A stretch of DNA of 13,890 bases from an uncultured Lachnospiraceae bacterium (GCA_910580015.1 CAJTVT010000056.1:1-13890); one strand, 5' to 3'. Shown: positions 1 to 8,491, counted from the stretch's first letter. A program made the numbers and translations. The notes: generated from the letters alone by a model not told the origin.

Positions 1-162
1 TAAGTTTAACGTCTTTCCGAAACGCCTTGGACGGGTAAACAGATTTACTTCTCCTTTTAATTCCAGCAGTTCCTTAATCAGCATGGTTTTATCCACATAG
101 TAATAACCATCTTTTCTTATTTTTTCAAAATTATCAATACCTATCGGTAATGGTTTCTTCAT
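1..162 (-). CDS. AAA-ATPase-like / PD-(D/E)XK family protein, 5' end only
   Basis: Only the first 54 codons are inside the window; the frame is open to the left edge. The N-terminus begins MKKPLPIGIDNFEKIR and continues through a YYYVDKT segment (about residues 20-26) to RPRRFGKTLNL at residues 44-54. This is the hallmark start of the 'AAA-ATPase-like' family (PF09820), where the RRFGKT stretch is a degenerate P-loop and the full protein (usually 500-600 aa) ends in a PD-(D/E)XK nuclease-like domain. Those parts lie outside the window. The ATG at 160-162 follows a GGAGGT ribosome binding site at 170-175 with a 7-nt gap, and a good promoter lies upstream at 249-277. The biological role of the family is unsettled; members are abundant, multicopy and often accessory in gut Firmicutes and Bacteroidetes. 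The family call is confident, the function is not. Confidence 0.85.
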   Translation of the reverse strand, partial: MKKPLPIGIDNFEKIRKDGYYYVDKTMLIKELLELKGEVNLFTRPRRFGKTLNL

Positions 163-225
163 CACTTCCACCTCCATCCAATACTTTTTCAGCACCATAT
201 ATGTACCATCTGGGTCCCTCCCACT

Positions 226-933
226 ATGTGGAACCCTCCTCACGCCATATTATACTCTATCCACCTTTACTTCACAATCAATTTCCGTTACTCAACCATC
301 GGCAAATCCACCCTTCTTTCCCTTTTGGCAGGTCTGATAGAGCCGGAACACGGTTCTATTTTGCTTTATGGACAGAAATTGTTTCAAAAAACCAGCGGAA
401 CCATCGGCTATATGCTTCAGCATGACCATCTGTTTGAATGGCGCACCATCGAAAAAAATGTCCTGCTGGGACTGGAAATCCAGAAAAAACTTACGCCTGC
501 CTCCCGTGAAAAAGTTTATGATATGTTGAAAACTTATGGCCTATACAAATTCAAAAATGCAAGACCATCTCAGCTTTCCGGAGGTATGAGACAGCGAGCA
601 GCGTTGATCCGTACCCTGGCTCTGGAGCCGGAACTTCTCCTGTTGGATGAACCATTTTCCGCCCTGGACTATCAAACCAGGCTCACCGTCGGTGACGACA
701 TTGGTTCCATTATCAAAAAGGAACAGAAAACCGCCATTTTGGTGACCCATGACTTGTCCGAAGCGGTGAGTCTGGGCAGCAGGGTATTAATACTGAGCAA
801 ACGGCCTGCCACCATCAAAAGTATGATTGATATTCATTTTCCTGATAACATCAGTCCGTTAGAACGAAGAAATTCCCCAGAATTTAAAGATTATTTTAAT
901 AAAATATGGAAGGAGCTGAACAACGATGAGTGA
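226..933 (+). pseudogene. ABC transporter ATP-binding protein (SsuB/TauB-like), 5'-truncated
   Basis: Homology to NitT/TauT-type ATPases starts only at 301 with GKSTLLSLLAG, the last part of the Walker A motif. It then runs through a Q-loop region (YMLQHDHLFEW), the signature LSGGMRQR, Walker B LLLLDEP, D-loop SALD and H-loop VTHDLSEA to a normal C-terminus. The first 40 or so residues, including the glycines of the P-loop (normally GxSGxGKST), are missing. They are replaced by unrelated sequence (RYSTIGKST) that also carries the promoter of the divergent gene. The ATG at 226 has no ribosome binding site in front of it. The stop overlaps the permease start (ATGAGTGA at 926-933), showing an original operon. 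I read it as a non-functional remnant. Intact relatives energise uptake of sulfonates, nitrate or thiamine precursors; substrate cannot be assigned here. Confidence 0.8.
249..277 (-). promoter_or_regulatory. Sigma-A-type promoter of the AAA-ATPase-like gene
   Basis: On the minus strand, TTGTGA (272-277) is followed by a 17-nt spacer and a perfect TATAAT (249-254). The leader to the ATG at 162 would be about 80 nt. The promoter lies inside the open frame that runs into the damaged ABC ATPase, so that upstream part is regulatory DNA rather than ATPase coding sequence. Confidence 0.55.
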
Positions 934-1679
934 AATATCTCTTGCCCAGCAGAAATTTCTGCTTACACAAAAAAAGCACAGACGAACTGTCACCATCAGC
1001 CGACTGTGTATTTTCATTTGCTTTCTTGGGTTGTGGGAAGGGTCCGCAAGACTGGGATGGATCGATTCCTTTTTCTTCAGCAGCCCTTCCCGCGTGTTTT
1101 TATGTGCTTATCATATGGCGCTGGATCAATCGCTGTTTGCCCATATTTTTCGCCCTTGTCATCACAATTATACTATGGTTTAACAAAAAAGTTTCTGAAA
1201 CGCTGGAACCTTATCTGGTGATCCTAAATAGTCTTCCAAAATCTGCCCTTGCCCCACTTTTGATCGTATGGCTGGGGGCCAATTACAACACCATCATTAT
1301 CACAGGAATTTCTGTGGCAGTTTTTGGGTCTATTCTAAGCCTCTACACCAGTTTTCAATCCATCGATCCAGAGAAGATCAAGTTGATTCAAACTCTTGGC
1401 GGAACAAAATACCATATCCTTACGAAAGTCATCATTCCAGCTAGTATTCCTTCCTTCTTTTCCATTATGAAGGTAAACATTGGTCTATGTCTGGTGGGTG
1501 TTATCATCGGAGAGTTTATCTCTTCCCGTCAGGGACTTGGATATCTTATTATATATGGAAGTCAAGTATTTAAGCTAGATTGGGTGATCATGTCCATCGT
1601 AATCCTCTGTCTGCTTGCCTGGGGACTTTACAGCCTTTTAAGCCATCTAGAAAAAAGATACCTAAGGTTTATGTCTTGA
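926..1679 (+). pseudogene. ABC transporter permease (SsuC/TauC-like), frameshifted by internal deletion
   Basis: The start is MSEISLAQQKF, an ATG overlapping the ATPase stop, preceded by AAGGAG at 909-914 region (aaggagctgaacaacg). The first frame covers the N-terminal helix and the segment LFAHI, then leaves homology near 1145 and stops at 1181. A second frame picks up at about 1149 with FALVITIILWFNKK. It continues through LEPYLVILNSLPKSALAPLLIVWLG, the cytoplasmic EAA-loop region (about 1370-1440, IKLIQTLGGTKYHIL) and the final helices to MS at 1679. Comparison with the usual family layout suggests about 15 residues of the second membrane segment are gone, by a deletion whose length is not a multiple of three. 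No substrate-binding protein gene lies next to it. Together with the broken ATPase this marks a decayed importer. Confidence 0.8.
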
Positions 1680-1718
1680 TTTCACTTTTTGTGAAAGTGA
1701 CCTTTTGGCATCTCAATT

Positions 1719-1773
1719 AAAAATGGAACTGCCTCTGAAAGACTTTCGTCTTCTGTATGACAGTTCCATTTTT
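1719..1773. terminator. Bidirectional intrinsic terminator between the ABC remnant and gltBD
   Basis: The arms AAAAATGGAACTG (1719-1731) and CAGTTCCATTTTT (1761-1773) are perfectly complementary, giving a GC-containing stem flanked by an A-run and a T-run, so it works in both directions. A smaller GAAAG/CTTTC hairpin (around 1736-1747) sits in the loop. It is the only good terminator for gltBD transcripts coming from the right and also closes the old ABC operon from the left. A second small hairpin (TTTCAC/GTGAAA) overlaps the end of the permease remnant at about 1680-1696. Confidence 0.8.
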
Positions 1774-1777
1774 GTTA

Positions 1778-1938
1778 TATTACTCTGGCGATTAAATATC
1801 GCAGATCTTTACGCAGGATAAATTTTCATCTGCAAGGCGCAAAATTAAGTTGTAACGAGAATTACAACGATTGATGACAACGTGGCAAATGGATATTTAG
1901 ATAAGTAAAAACTTTAATATTTAACCGCTGGAGTAATA
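1778..1938. repeat. ~160-bp non-coding element with terminal inverted repeats (MITE- or REP-like)
   Basis: The left end ATTACTCTGGCGATTAAATA (from 1779) matches the reverse complement of the right end (ending 1937) at 18 of 21 positions. All three differences are transitions that still allow G-U pairing. Inside are further dyads: GCAGAT (1801-1806) with ATCTGC (1828-1833), and a perfect hairpin GTTGTAA (1849-1855) with TTACAAC (1862-1868). There is no plausible open frame. It lies between the gltD stop and the shared terminator, so it is transcribed with gltBD. I cannot see a convincing target-site duplication. A structured RNA or a small non-autonomous mobile element are both possible. Confidence 0.55.
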
Positions 1939-1943
1939 AGATC

Positions 1944-3434
1944 TTATGCTCCCAAATTCGTATAGCCCATCAAGCTAAGATCCACCGCTCTAGCCGCCTC
2001 TCTTCCTTCTCGGATTGCCCACACCACCAGGGACTGTCCCCGATGCATATCTCCTGCTGCAAACACATTTTTCACATTGGTGTGGTATTGCCCTTGGTCT
2101 GTCTTTACATTCATCCGTTCATCCAAAGACACGCCGAACGCATCCGAAACATATTTCTCTGCGCCCAAAAATCCTGCGGCAATGAAAACGAGATCTGCAT
2201 CCATTTTGCTCTCAGAACCAGGAATCTCTGTCATGATCATCCGCCCAGTTTTTTCATCTTTTTTATTCTCCAGCTTAACCGTAATAAGGCCACAGAGATT
2301 TCCATTTTTATCCTTTAAAAACTCTTTTACCGTAGTCTGGTAAATCCTTGGATCGTTGCCAAACACTGCAATGGCTTCCTGTTGACCATAATCGGTCTTG
2401 CAAACTTTCGGCCATTGCGGCCAAGGATTATTTGCACTGCGCTGTTCTGGCGCTTTGGGCATTATTTCAAGCTGAACCACAGAAGCTGCACCATGGCGAA
2501 TTGCTGTTCCTATACAGTCATTTCCAGTATCGCCTCCTCCAATCACGACTACTTTCTTGCCTTTGGCAGAGAGATATTTCTGATCCTTTAATTCCGAATC
2601 CAACAGACTTCTTGTGGTTGCCGCTAAAAAGTCTACTGCAAAATAAATGTTTTTGGCATCCCTGCCAGGAACCTTGATATCTCTTGGGCTTTTGGCGCCG
2701 CAGGCAAGAATCACACGGTCATATCCCTTCAGCAATTTGGAAGCCTTCACATCTTTGCCCACATTCACACCTGTGATAAATTCCACACCTTCCTCTCTCA
2801 TAATATTGATCTTGCGGTCTATGATGTGTTTTTCTAATTTCATATTAGGAATACCATACATCAAAAGTCCTCCCAGGCGATCGTCACGCTCGTACACTGT
2901 CACCTGATGCCCGCGCTTGTTGAGCTGGTCTGCTGCTGCAAGTCCTGCCGGACCAGAGCCAACCACAGCCACCTTTTTTCCGGTGCGTACCTTTGGTGGC
3001 TTTGCCTTGGTATACCCCTGTTCATAGGCATGTTCAATAATACCAAATTCATTTTCCTTGACGGAAACAGCATCCCCATAATGGCTGCAAGTACAGGCTG
3101 CCTCACACAAAGCGGGACATACTCTTGCCGTAAATTCTGGAAAATTATTGGTTTTCTTAAGTCGACTGTACGCTTGCTCCCAATTCCCAGTATAAATAAG
3201 GTCATTCCACTCTGGCACCAGATTGTGCAGAGGACACCCAGAGGTCATTCCCAGAATATCCATACCTGACTGACAAAAAGGAACACCACATGCCATACAG
3301 CGGGCGCCTTGCTTACGCTGCTCTTCCTGGCTGAGAGGGGTGTGAAATTCCTTAAAATTCTTAATACGCTCCTTTGGTGCCTCCTCCTTCGCCGTCTGCC
3401 GGTCGTATTCCATAAATCCTGTTGGTTTTCCCAT
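1944..3434 (-). CDS. gltD: Glutamate synthase [NADPH] small (beta) subunit
   Basis: This 496-aa flavoprotein passes electrons from NADPH through FAD and iron-sulfur clusters to the large subunit, which converts 2-oxoglutarate plus glutamine to two glutamates in the cytoplasm. The N-terminus carries the two [4Fe-4S] cysteine groups (C46, C49, C54, C67 and C106, C110, C114, C116). The FAD dinucleotide-binding motif GSGPAG is at 159-164 and the NADPH motif GGGDTG at 299-304. The closing FAD contact region (NVFAAGDMHRGQSLVVWAI) lies near 455-475. The length matches the family. The ATG is preceded by AAGGAGGG starting right at the gltB stop, with a 14-bp gap between the genes, so the two are translated from one message. 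The AAA-overlapping second ATG pair just upstream is out of frame. Confidence 0.96.
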   Translation of the reverse strand: MGKPTGFMEYDRQTAKEEAPKERIKNFKEFHTPLSQEEQRKQGARCMACGVPFCQSGMDILGMTSGCPLHNLVPEWNDLIYTGNWEQAYSRLKKTNNFPEFTARVCPALCEAACTCSHYGDAVSVKENEFGIIEHAYEQGYTKAKPPKVRTGKKVAVVGSGPAGLAAADQLNKRGHQVTVYERDDRLGGLLMYGIPNMKLEKHIIDRKINIMREEGVEFITGVNVGKDVKASKLLKGYDRVILACGAKSPRDIKVPGRDAKNIYFAVDFLAATTRSLLDSELKDQKYLSAKGKKVVVIGGGDTGNDCIGTAIRHGAASVVQLEIMPKAPEQRSANNPWPQWPKVCKTDYGQQEAIAVFGNDPRIYQTTVKEFLKDKNGNLCGLITVKLENKKDEKTGRMIMTEIPGSESKMDADLVFIAAGFLGAEKYVSDAFGVSLDERMNVKTDQGQYHTNVKNVFAAGDMHRGQSLVVWAIREGREAARAVDLSLMGYTNLGA

Positions 3435-3448
3435 TTCATCATCCCTCC

Positions 3449-6400
3449 TTAATTTTTCATATTGGCATAAAACGCCTCAATCTGTGCCTGCTCAGAACTT
3501 AAGCCCTTTTCTTCCATCTGAACAATGGCCATCATCATCCGATTATAATCATATGGCATGATCTTCTTAAATTTGGGCAAATATTGACTGAAATTATCTA
3601 GAATTTCCTTTCCTTTCTGAGAATTGGTCAATGCCACATGTTCCTTGATCATATCCTTTAACTCCATCACATCGTATTTGGACGTAAGCTCCTGAGAAAA
3701 TACCATTTCTTTGTTCATCCTGGTGTACAGATCGTTATCTTCATCCAGCACATAGGCAATACCGCCGCTCATGCCAGCCGCAAAATTTTTCCCAGTTTTC
3801 CCAAGAACGACAACCCTGCCGCCTGTCATATATTCACAACCGTGGTCTCCCACGCCTTCCACCACTGCATTTGCGCCAGAATTGCGGACGCAAAACCGTT
3901 CTCCAGCAACACCATTGATAAACGCTTTCCCGCTGGTGGCTCCATAGAGCGCCACATTTCCAATAATAATATTTTCATCCTGACGATATCTCACTCCCGC
4001 TGGAGGATAAACCACCAATTTGCCGCCAGAGAGACCTTTTCCGAAATAGTCATTGCTGTCACCCACCAATTCCAGAGTCAGACCTTTGGGGATAAACGCT
4101 CCAAAACTCTGTCCACCTGCTCCAGTGCATTTTACCAGAAACGTATCCTCTTCCAAACTGTCGACATACTTTCTTGTAATCTCAGAACCAAAAATAGTTC
4201 CAAATGCCCGGTCTGTATTGGTAATCTCCACATCAATGCTGCGTTTTTGCTTCATCTCCAGGGCATTTTGTAGCTGCTTTAATAAAATTTTTTCATCCTT
4301 GGTCTTTTCTAATTCAAAATCATAGATCTGCTTGGGGTCAAAGATCACCTTTTCCTTCGGCCCTGCAAAAGGATTCTGCAAGATGGCAGATAAATCAAGT
4401 TCCTTCTCTCTGCCCGTTAAATCCTCTCGCACTTTCAACAGATCACTTCGTCCCACCAATTCATCCACAGTACGAATTCCCAATTTTGCCATATATTCTC
4501 GCAATTCCTCTGCGATAAACCGCATAAAATTCACTACATATTCTGGTTTTCCTGTAAAACGTTTCCGCAGTTTGGGATTCTGCGTGGCAATGCCAGCCGG
4601 ACAAGTGTCCAAGTGACAGACACGCATCATCACACAGCCCATGGTCACCAAAGGCGCTGTGGCAAAACCAAATTCTTCTGCCCCCAACATTGCAGCTATT
4701 GCTACATCCCGTCCTGTCATTAGCTTTCCGTCTGTCTCAATCCGCACTTTATTTCGCAGCCCATTGAGTATCAAAGTCTGGTGGGTCTCAGAAAGTCCCA
4801 GTTCCCAGGGAAGCCCTGCGTTATGAATGGAACTGGAAGGTGCAGCTCCGGTTCCTCCGTCGTAGCCGGAAATCAGCACAACCTGTGCTCCCGCTTTTGC
4901 CACGCCTGCTGCTATGGTTCCCACACCTGCCTCCGATACCAACTTTACGGTAATTCTCGCCTGTCGGTTGGCGTTTTTCAAGTCATAAATCAACTGTTCC
5001 AAATCCTCAATCGAATAAATATCATGGTGAGGTGGCGGAGAAATCAGAGATACTCCTGGCGTGGAAAGCCTAGTCTTGGCAATCCAAGGATAAACCTTCT
5101 GCCCTGGCAAATGTCCGCCTTCTCCTGGCTTGGCTCCCTGGGCCATCTTAATCTGGATTTCTTTGGCGCTTACCAGATATTGGCTCGTCACGCCAAATCG
5201 ACCAGACGCCACTTGCTTAATCGCAGAACAGCGGTCTAATCCATCTCTGCCTGTTACCAGACGTTGTGGGCTTTCTCCGCCTTCCCCACTGTTGGATTTT
5301 CCGTGCAGTTGATTCATGGCTATGGCAAGCGTCTCATGAGCCTCCTGGGAAATGGAACCATAAGACATGGCCCCTGTCTTAAAACGGGTCACAATGGATT
5401 CCACGCTCTCCACTTCTTCTATTGGTACTCCTTTTTTGGGAAACTGAAAGGTCATCATACCGCGGATATTTGCACTCTGTTCCTGCGCATCCGCCGCCTT
5501 CGTATACTGCTTAAAAAGCTGATAATCTCCTCTTTTCGTGGACTCTTGAAGAAGATGAATCGTCACTGGATTGTACAAATGACTGTCTGCCCCGCTGCGC
5601 ATCTTATGGTGTCCTCTGCTTTCCAATGTCAAATCTGTCTCAAGTCCCAGAGGGTCATAAGCGCTGGAATGAAGTGCGTCCACATCCTCCTCGATATCTT
5701 TTAACGTAATCCCCCCAATTCTACTTACTGTATCCGTAAAATATTTCTCAATCACATCTGCACTGATTCCGATCGCCTCAAAAATCTTGGCACCCTGATA
5801 AGATTGAATGGTGGAAATCCCCATCTTCGCAGCAATCTTTACAATTCCATGAAGAATCGCATGATTATAATCCTCTACTGCTGCATAATAATCTTTATCA
5901 AGCATGTGTTCATCGATCAGTTGTTTCACTGTATCTTGCGCCAGATAAGGATTGATCGCACAGGCGCCATAGCCCAAAAGCGTTGCAAAATGGTGAACCT
6001 CTCTTGGCTCCCCAGATTCCAAAATCATCGCAAGCGCCGTCCGCTTTTTGGTTTTGATCAGGTATTGTTGCAAAGCTGACACGGCAAGCAGCGAAGGGAT
6101 AGGTACATGATTCTCGTCCACACTCCGGTCTGATAAAATCAAAATATTTGCCCCGTCTCGATATGCTCGGTCCGCCTCCACAAACAAACGATCAATGGCT
6201 TTTTCCAGACTGGTGTTCTTGTAGTAGGTGATGGGAATTTCCACCACATGGAACCCTTCCACATTCATAGCCTTAATTTTCATTAAATCTGTGTTCGTAA
6301 GAATAGGATTATCCACCTTTAACACCTGACAATTTTCAGGATTTTCTTCCAGCAAATTTCCATCCTCACCGATATACACTGTGGTACTGGTCACAACTTC

Positions 6401-7990
6401 CTCTCGGATCGAATCGATAGGCGGATTTGTCACCTGCGCAAATTTCTGTTTAAAATAGTGAAACAGAGGCTGATGATCGCCTGCCAATGCTGCCAGAGGG
6501 GTATCAATTCCCATAGCCGCCGTAGCCTCCTCACCATTCCTTGCCATAGGAAGAATCGATTCCTTCAAAGATTCATAAGTATAACCAAATGTTTTTTGCA
6601 GTCTCTGCCGCTCTTCCTTTTCATACTCTGGCACCCGCTGATTGGGAATTTTCAGTTCAGAAAGTTGTATCAGATTCCGATCCAACCATTCTCCGTAGGG
6701 CTGTCGTCCAGCATATTTTTCCTTTAACTCATCGTCGTCAATGACTCGTCCCAAATTGGTGTCCACCAGAAGCATTTTTCCTGGTCGCAAACGTTCTTTT
6801 GCCACAATCTCCGTAGGTGAAATATCAAGCACTCCCACCTCGGAGGATAAAATCAAATAATCGTCCTCTGTAATATAATAGCGGGAGGGACGCAGGCCGT
6901 TTCGATCTAAGACTGCCCCTAAAATATCTCCATCGCTGAACACAATCGATGCAGGGCCATCCCAGGGCTCCATCATTGTCGCATAATATTGATAGAAATC
7001 TTTTTTCTTCTGGCTCATAATCCGATTATTTGCCCAAGGTTCCGGAATGGTAATCATTACGGCAAGTGGCAGTTCCATACCACTCATCACCAGAAATTCT
7101 AAGGTATTGTCAAGTCTCGCTGAATCAGAACCCTCTGTATTCACCACGGGAAGGACTTTCTGCAATTCTCCTCTTAAATGTTCGGATTCCATCGTCTCTT
7201 CCCTGGCTAGCATCTTATCTGCATTTCCACGAATGGTGTTGATCTCTCCATTATGCACAATAAAACGGTTGGGATGTGCCCTCTCCCAGCTTGGATTGGT
7301 GTTGGTGGAAAATCTGGAATGAACTGTTGCGATTGCTGATTCGTAATCCTTATCTTGCAGATCTCCAAAAAATTGACGGAGCTGTTCTACCAAGAACATT
7401 CCTTTGTATACAATTGTCCTGCTGGAAAGAGAAACCACATAAGTATCATCATTGGATTGCTCAAACACGCGTCTCGCCACATAAAGCCTTCGGTCAAAAT
7501 CCAATCCTCTATTTACATTCTCTGGCCGTTTCACAAAGCCCTGCATAATGTATGGCATACAATCCACGGCTTTCTGCCCTAATTTTTTGGGGTCAATGGG
7601 CACCTGTCGCCAACCTAAAAATTCCATACCTTCTTTTTTGACTATCACCTCAAACATTTTCTTCGCCTGGTTGCGCTTTAATTCATCCTGGGAAAAGAAA
7701 AACATGCCAATCCCGTAATCCCGTTCCGCTCCTAAGACAATTCCAGCCTCTTTTGCCGCTTTTTGAAAAAATTTATGTGAAATCTGCAACAAAATTCCCA
7801 CACCGTCACCTGTCTTGCCCTCTGCATCCTTACCAGCTCTGTGTTTTAAATTCTCCACAATTTTCAATGCATTTTCTACGGTCTTATGGGTCTTGATGCC
7901 CTTAATATTTACCACTGCACCAATCCCGCAGTTATCATGTTCAAATCTAGGATCATACAATCCCATCGCTGTTCTCTTCGTCTCCTGCAT
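3449..7990 (-). CDS. gltB: Glutamate synthase [NADPH] large (alpha) subunit
   Basis: This 1513-aa subunit hydrolyses glutamine and channels ammonia to 2-oxoglutarate at an FMN site. The class II amidotransferase domain begins at C21 (DNCGIGAVV), which becomes the N-terminal nucleophile after removal of a 20-residue propeptide. The glutamine-binding region includes HSRFSTNTNPSWERAHP and HNGEINTIRGN. A central linker domain follows at about 470-790, then the FMN synthase domain at about 850-1240. That domain contains ISGYDGGTGAAP and the [3Fe-4S] ligands C1119, C1125 and C1130 (spacing C-x5-C-x4-C). The C-terminal beta-helix domain (GXGXG) fills about 1280-1470. All key residues are present and there are no breaks. 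The start at 7990 is chosen because GGGAGG lies 7 nt upstream; an internal ATG at residue 9 has a poorly spaced site. It is the first gene of the operon with gltD. Confidence 0.97.
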   Translation of the reverse strand: MQETKRTAMGLYDPRFEHDNCGIGAVVNIKGIKTHKTVENALKIVENLKHRAGKDAEGKTGDGVGILLQISHKFFQKAAKEAGIVLGAERDYGIGMFFFSQDELKRNQAKKMFEVIVKKEGMEFLGWRQVPIDPKKLGQKAVDCMPYIMQGFVKRPENVNRGLDFDRRLYVARRVFEQSNDDTYVVSLSSRTIVYKGMFLVEQLRQFFGDLQDKDYESAIATVHSRFSTNTNPSWERAHPNRFIVHNGEINTIRGNADKMLAREETMESEHLRGELQKVLPVVNTEGSDSARLDNTLEFLVMSGMELPLAVMITIPEPWANNRIMSQKKKDFYQYYATMMEPWDGPASIVFSDGDILGAVLDRNGLRPSRYYITEDDYLILSSEVGVLDISPTEIVAKERLRPGKMLLVDTNLGRVIDDDELKEKYAGRQPYGEWLDRNLIQLSELKIPNQRVPEYEKEERQRLQKTFGYTYESLKESILPMARNGEEATAAMGIDTPLAALAGDHQPLFHYFKQKFAQVTNPPIDSIREEVVTSTTVYIGEDGNLLEENPENCQVLKVDNPILTNTDLMKIKAMNVEGFHVVEIPITYYKNTSLEKAIDRLFVEADRAYRDGANILILSDRSVDENHVPIPSLLAVSALQQYLIKTKKRTALAMILESGEPREVHHFATLLGYGACAINPYLAQDTVKQLIDEHMLDKDYYAAVEDYNHAILHGIVKIAAKMGISTIQSYQGAKIFEAIGISADVIEKYFTDTVSRIGGITLKDIEEDVDALHSSAYDPLGLETDLTLESRGHHKMRSGADSHLYNPVTIHLLQESTKRGDYQLFKQYTKAADAQEQSANIRGMMTFQFPKKGVPIEEVESVESIVTRFKTGAMSYGSISQEAHETLAIAMNQLHGKSNSGEGGESPQRLVTGRDGLDRCSAIKQVASGRFGVTSQYLVSAKEIQIKMAQGAKPGEGGHLPGQKVYPWIAKTRLSTPGVSLISPPPHHDIYSIEDLEQLIYDLKNANRQARITVKLVSEAGVGTIAAGVAKAGAQVVLISGYDGGTGAAPSSSIHNAGLPWELGLSETHQTLILNGLRNKVRIETDGKLMTGRDVAIAAMLGAEEFGFATAPLVTMGCVMMRVCHLDTCPAGIATQNPKLRKRFTGKPEYVVNFMRFIAEELREYMAKLGIRTVDELVGRSDLLKVREDLTGREKELDLSAILQNPFAGPKEKVIFDPKQIYDFELEKTKDEKILLKQLQNALEMKQKRSIDVEITNTDRAFGTIFGSEITRKYVDSLEEDTFLVKCTGAGGQSFGAFIPKGLTLELVGDSNDYFGKGLSGGKLVVYPPAGVRYRQDENIIIGNVALYGATSGKAFINGVAGERFCVRNSGANAVVEGVGDHGCEYMTGGRVVVLGKTGKNFAAGMSGGIAYVLDEDNDLYTRMNKEMVFSQELTSKYDVMELKDMIKEHVALTNSQKGKEILDNFSQYLPKFKKIMPYDYNRMMMAIVQMEEKGLSSEQAQIEAFYANMKN

Positions 7991-8045
7991 CTCTTATCCT
8001 CCCTATTTTTACCACTTTGCCATAGTGAAGTGTTTTCTGTAAATT

Positions 8046-8074
8046 ACTATACACCTTTTTTTCTATCTTGTAAA
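8046..8074 (-). promoter_or_regulatory. Sigma-A promoter of the gltBD operon
   Basis: On the minus strand, TTTACA (8069-8074), a 17-nt spacer and TATAGT (8046-8051) give a near-consensus promoter, with a leader of about 48 nt to the gltB ATG. A short inverted repeat (CACTT 8013-8017, AAGTG 8028-8032) sits in the leader. Nothing resembling a riboswitch is visible in so short a leader. Confidence 0.65.
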
Positions 8075-8345
8075 CATGTTTTTTCTTGTAATTATCAGTT
8101 AATTTGAATATTAAAGTTTTATCAATTAAATTATCAGATATTATTTTTTATTTTTCTTTAAAATCATTTATTTTAAAACAATTTCACTCTTTATTTCCTG
8201 ATATTTACTTTTGAATATTTTTGTATATCTTGTGATTTTTCTAGATTTTCTTAAATTGTTTGGGAATTGTATTACAGAATTTTCCATCTCTGCACTTGAA
8301 TAACCGAAGATATAAGACGAAAAAGATAAAAATAGAATGATAGAC
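8075..8345. other. AT-rich upstream region of gltB, no gene seen
   Basis: This stretch is much richer in A+T than its surroundings, especially 8081-8240, and has no credible gene on either strand. TTATCA (TGATAA on the gltB strand) occurs at 8092, 8119 and 8131, just upstream of the gltB -35 box. An imperfect dyad (GGAATT/AATTTTCC) is near 8263-8286. It may be an UP-element or a regulator-binding region for gltB; no particular regulator can be named. Confidence 0.4.
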
Positions 8346-8352
8346 TTGTCTT

Positions 8353-8430
8353 AATGTTCATCTGTAAGGCGGATTTTCAACGGCGCAGCGATGGCTAAGG
8401 CTAGAATATCTGTCTTACAGACTGAACATT
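8353..8430. repeat. ~78-bp inverted-repeat element sharing a core with the element next to gltD
   Basis: The left arm AATGTTCATCTGTAAGGC (8353-8370) pairs with GTCTTACAGACTGAACATT (8412-8430), 17 matches with one bulged base. The GC-rich middle contains CGGCGCAGCGATGGC. The stretch TTCATCTGTAAGGCG here matches TTCATCTGCAAGGCG at 1825-1839 in the first element except for one base. It lies 61 bp beyond the stop of the EFR1-type gene, so its hairpin could also end or protect that transcript, although no T-run follows. Confidence 0.55.
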
Positions 8431-8491
8431 CATTGCTACATAATTACAAAAAATCTTCCCAGGATTAAGAAACATTTCAAAAACAGATTGT

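Noticed and set aside
930..1148. Alternative N-terminus of the permease in the second frame
   Set aside because: The residues from 930 to about 1148 in that frame have no permease character; the correct N-terminus is in the other frame, so this is a frameshifted gene and not a new start.
1801..1868. CRISPR-like or tandem repeats in the element beside gltD
   Set aside because: The internal dyads are all different and not regularly spaced; there are no direct repeats.
3842..7582. Several open frames of 60-150 codons on the plus strand opposite gltB
   Set aside because: They are antisense to a fully conserved housekeeping gene, have no ribosome binding sites or recognisable domains, and follow its codon pattern.
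7991..8100. Riboswitch or attenuator in the gltB leader
   Set aside because: The promoter at 8046-8074 leaves a leader of only about 48 nt, with one small hairpin and no T-run.
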